From an uncultured Lachnospiraceae bacterium (GTDB lineage: Bacteria > Bacillota_A > Clostridia > Lachnospirales > Lachnospiraceae), in NCBI GenBank assembly GCA_900553635.1, contig USDU01000040.1, positions 1-14,433 of the forward strand: DNA of 14,433 bases. The letters run 5' to 3'. Shown one piece after another: positions 14,139-14,433 of this stretch. The notes under the pieces were generated by a model. That model was not told the DNA's origin. It did no database searches and worked only from the letters and a program-made list of their open reading frames with translations. Position 1 is the stretch's first letter. Each line of letters starts with the position of its first letter. The translations under genes and the position numbers were made by a program.

Positions 14139-14433
14139 ATGTTTACAAAACGAATTATTCCCTGCCTGGACGTACACGCGGGACGCGTGGTGAAGGGCGT
14201 TAATTTCGTAAACTTAAGGGACGCGGGCGACCCGGTGGAGATCGCGGCAGCCTATGACGCGGCGGGAGCGGACGAGCTTGTATTTCTGGATATCACAGCC
14301 TCTTCCGACGCGCGCAATACGGTTGTGGAGATGGTACGCCGGGTGGCTGAGAAAGTGTTTATTCCTTTTACGGTAGGCGGCGGTATCCGTACTGTGGACG
14401 ACTTCAAGGCGCTGCTGCGGGAGGGCGCAGATA
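14139..14433 (+). CDS. hisF: Imidazole glycerol phosphate synthase subunit HisF (cyclase), 5' part only
   Basis: The first 98 codons of HisF are present; the window ends inside the gene. [21 protein letters not shown] contains the catalytic D11, and LVFLDITAS and FTVGGGIR are the phosphate-binding strands of the (beta/alpha)8 barrel. GGAGGG (14127-14132) lies within the end of hisH, 6 nt before the ATG. The reading frame is open to the window edge. Together with hisH it forms the IGP synthase pair. Confidence 0.97.
   Translation, partial: MFTKRIIPCLDVHAGRVVKGVNFVNLRDAGDPVEIAAAYDAAGADELVFLDITASSDARNTVVEMVRRVAEKVFIPFTVGGGIRTVDDFKALLREGAD

Overview
The window reads as a low-GC Gram-positive genome, most likely a gut acetogen of the Lachnospiraceae (Blautia-like). 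The grounds are the Clostridia-type 23S rRNA end, strong AGGAGG ribosome sites, T-tailed intrinsic terminators, two TTG starts, and a corrinoid/tetrahydrofolate methyltransferase operon of the kind that feeds the Wood-Ljungdahl pathway. The genus is inferred; no search was run. No mobile element, CRISPR array, tRNA or phage gene was seen.

Layout. (1) 1-211: the 3' end of a 23S rRNA and its terminator, with no 5S rRNA between them. (2) 243-3948: a PocR-domain AraC-type regulator on the minus strand, diverging from a fucose-isomerase-like sugar isomerase. A SorC-family sugar-responsive regulator follows, with its own promoter lying inside a perfect inverted repeat. (3) 3964-5216: a bidirectional terminator, then a minus-strand cysteine desulfurase with a near-consensus promoter. 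(4) 5354-7733: a PTS operon of UlaA-type EIIC, UlaB-type EIIB and a small membrane protein, with a structured leader and a terminator. No EIIA gene is present. (5) 7748-9013: a second PocR/AraC regulator on the minus strand, paralogous to the first. (6) 9152-13421: a five-gene corrinoid methyltransferase operon diverging from that regulator: corrinoid protein, corrinoid-activation protein, URO-D-type methyltransferase, pterin-binding methyltransferase, second corrinoid protein, terminator. (7) 13525-14433: hisH and the start of hisF (histidine biosynthesis).

How the parts may work together. The URO-D-type enzyme probably takes a methyl group from an unidentified donor (an O-methyl compound is the first guess) and puts it on a corrinoid protein. 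The pterin-binding enzyme then moves it to tetrahydrofolate, and the activation-domain protein rescues oxidised cobalamin. The two PocR/AraC paralogues sit at both ends of the catabolic block, each divergent from a metabolic gene. Similar A/T-rich CAAAA..(A)TAC(C) elements lie upstream of the PTS operon and the methyltransferase operon, and TACC-containing repeats lie upstream of the isomerase. This suggests, but does not prove, one regulon joining uptake, isomerisation and demethylation of a substrate. That coupling is the most interesting hypothesis in the window.
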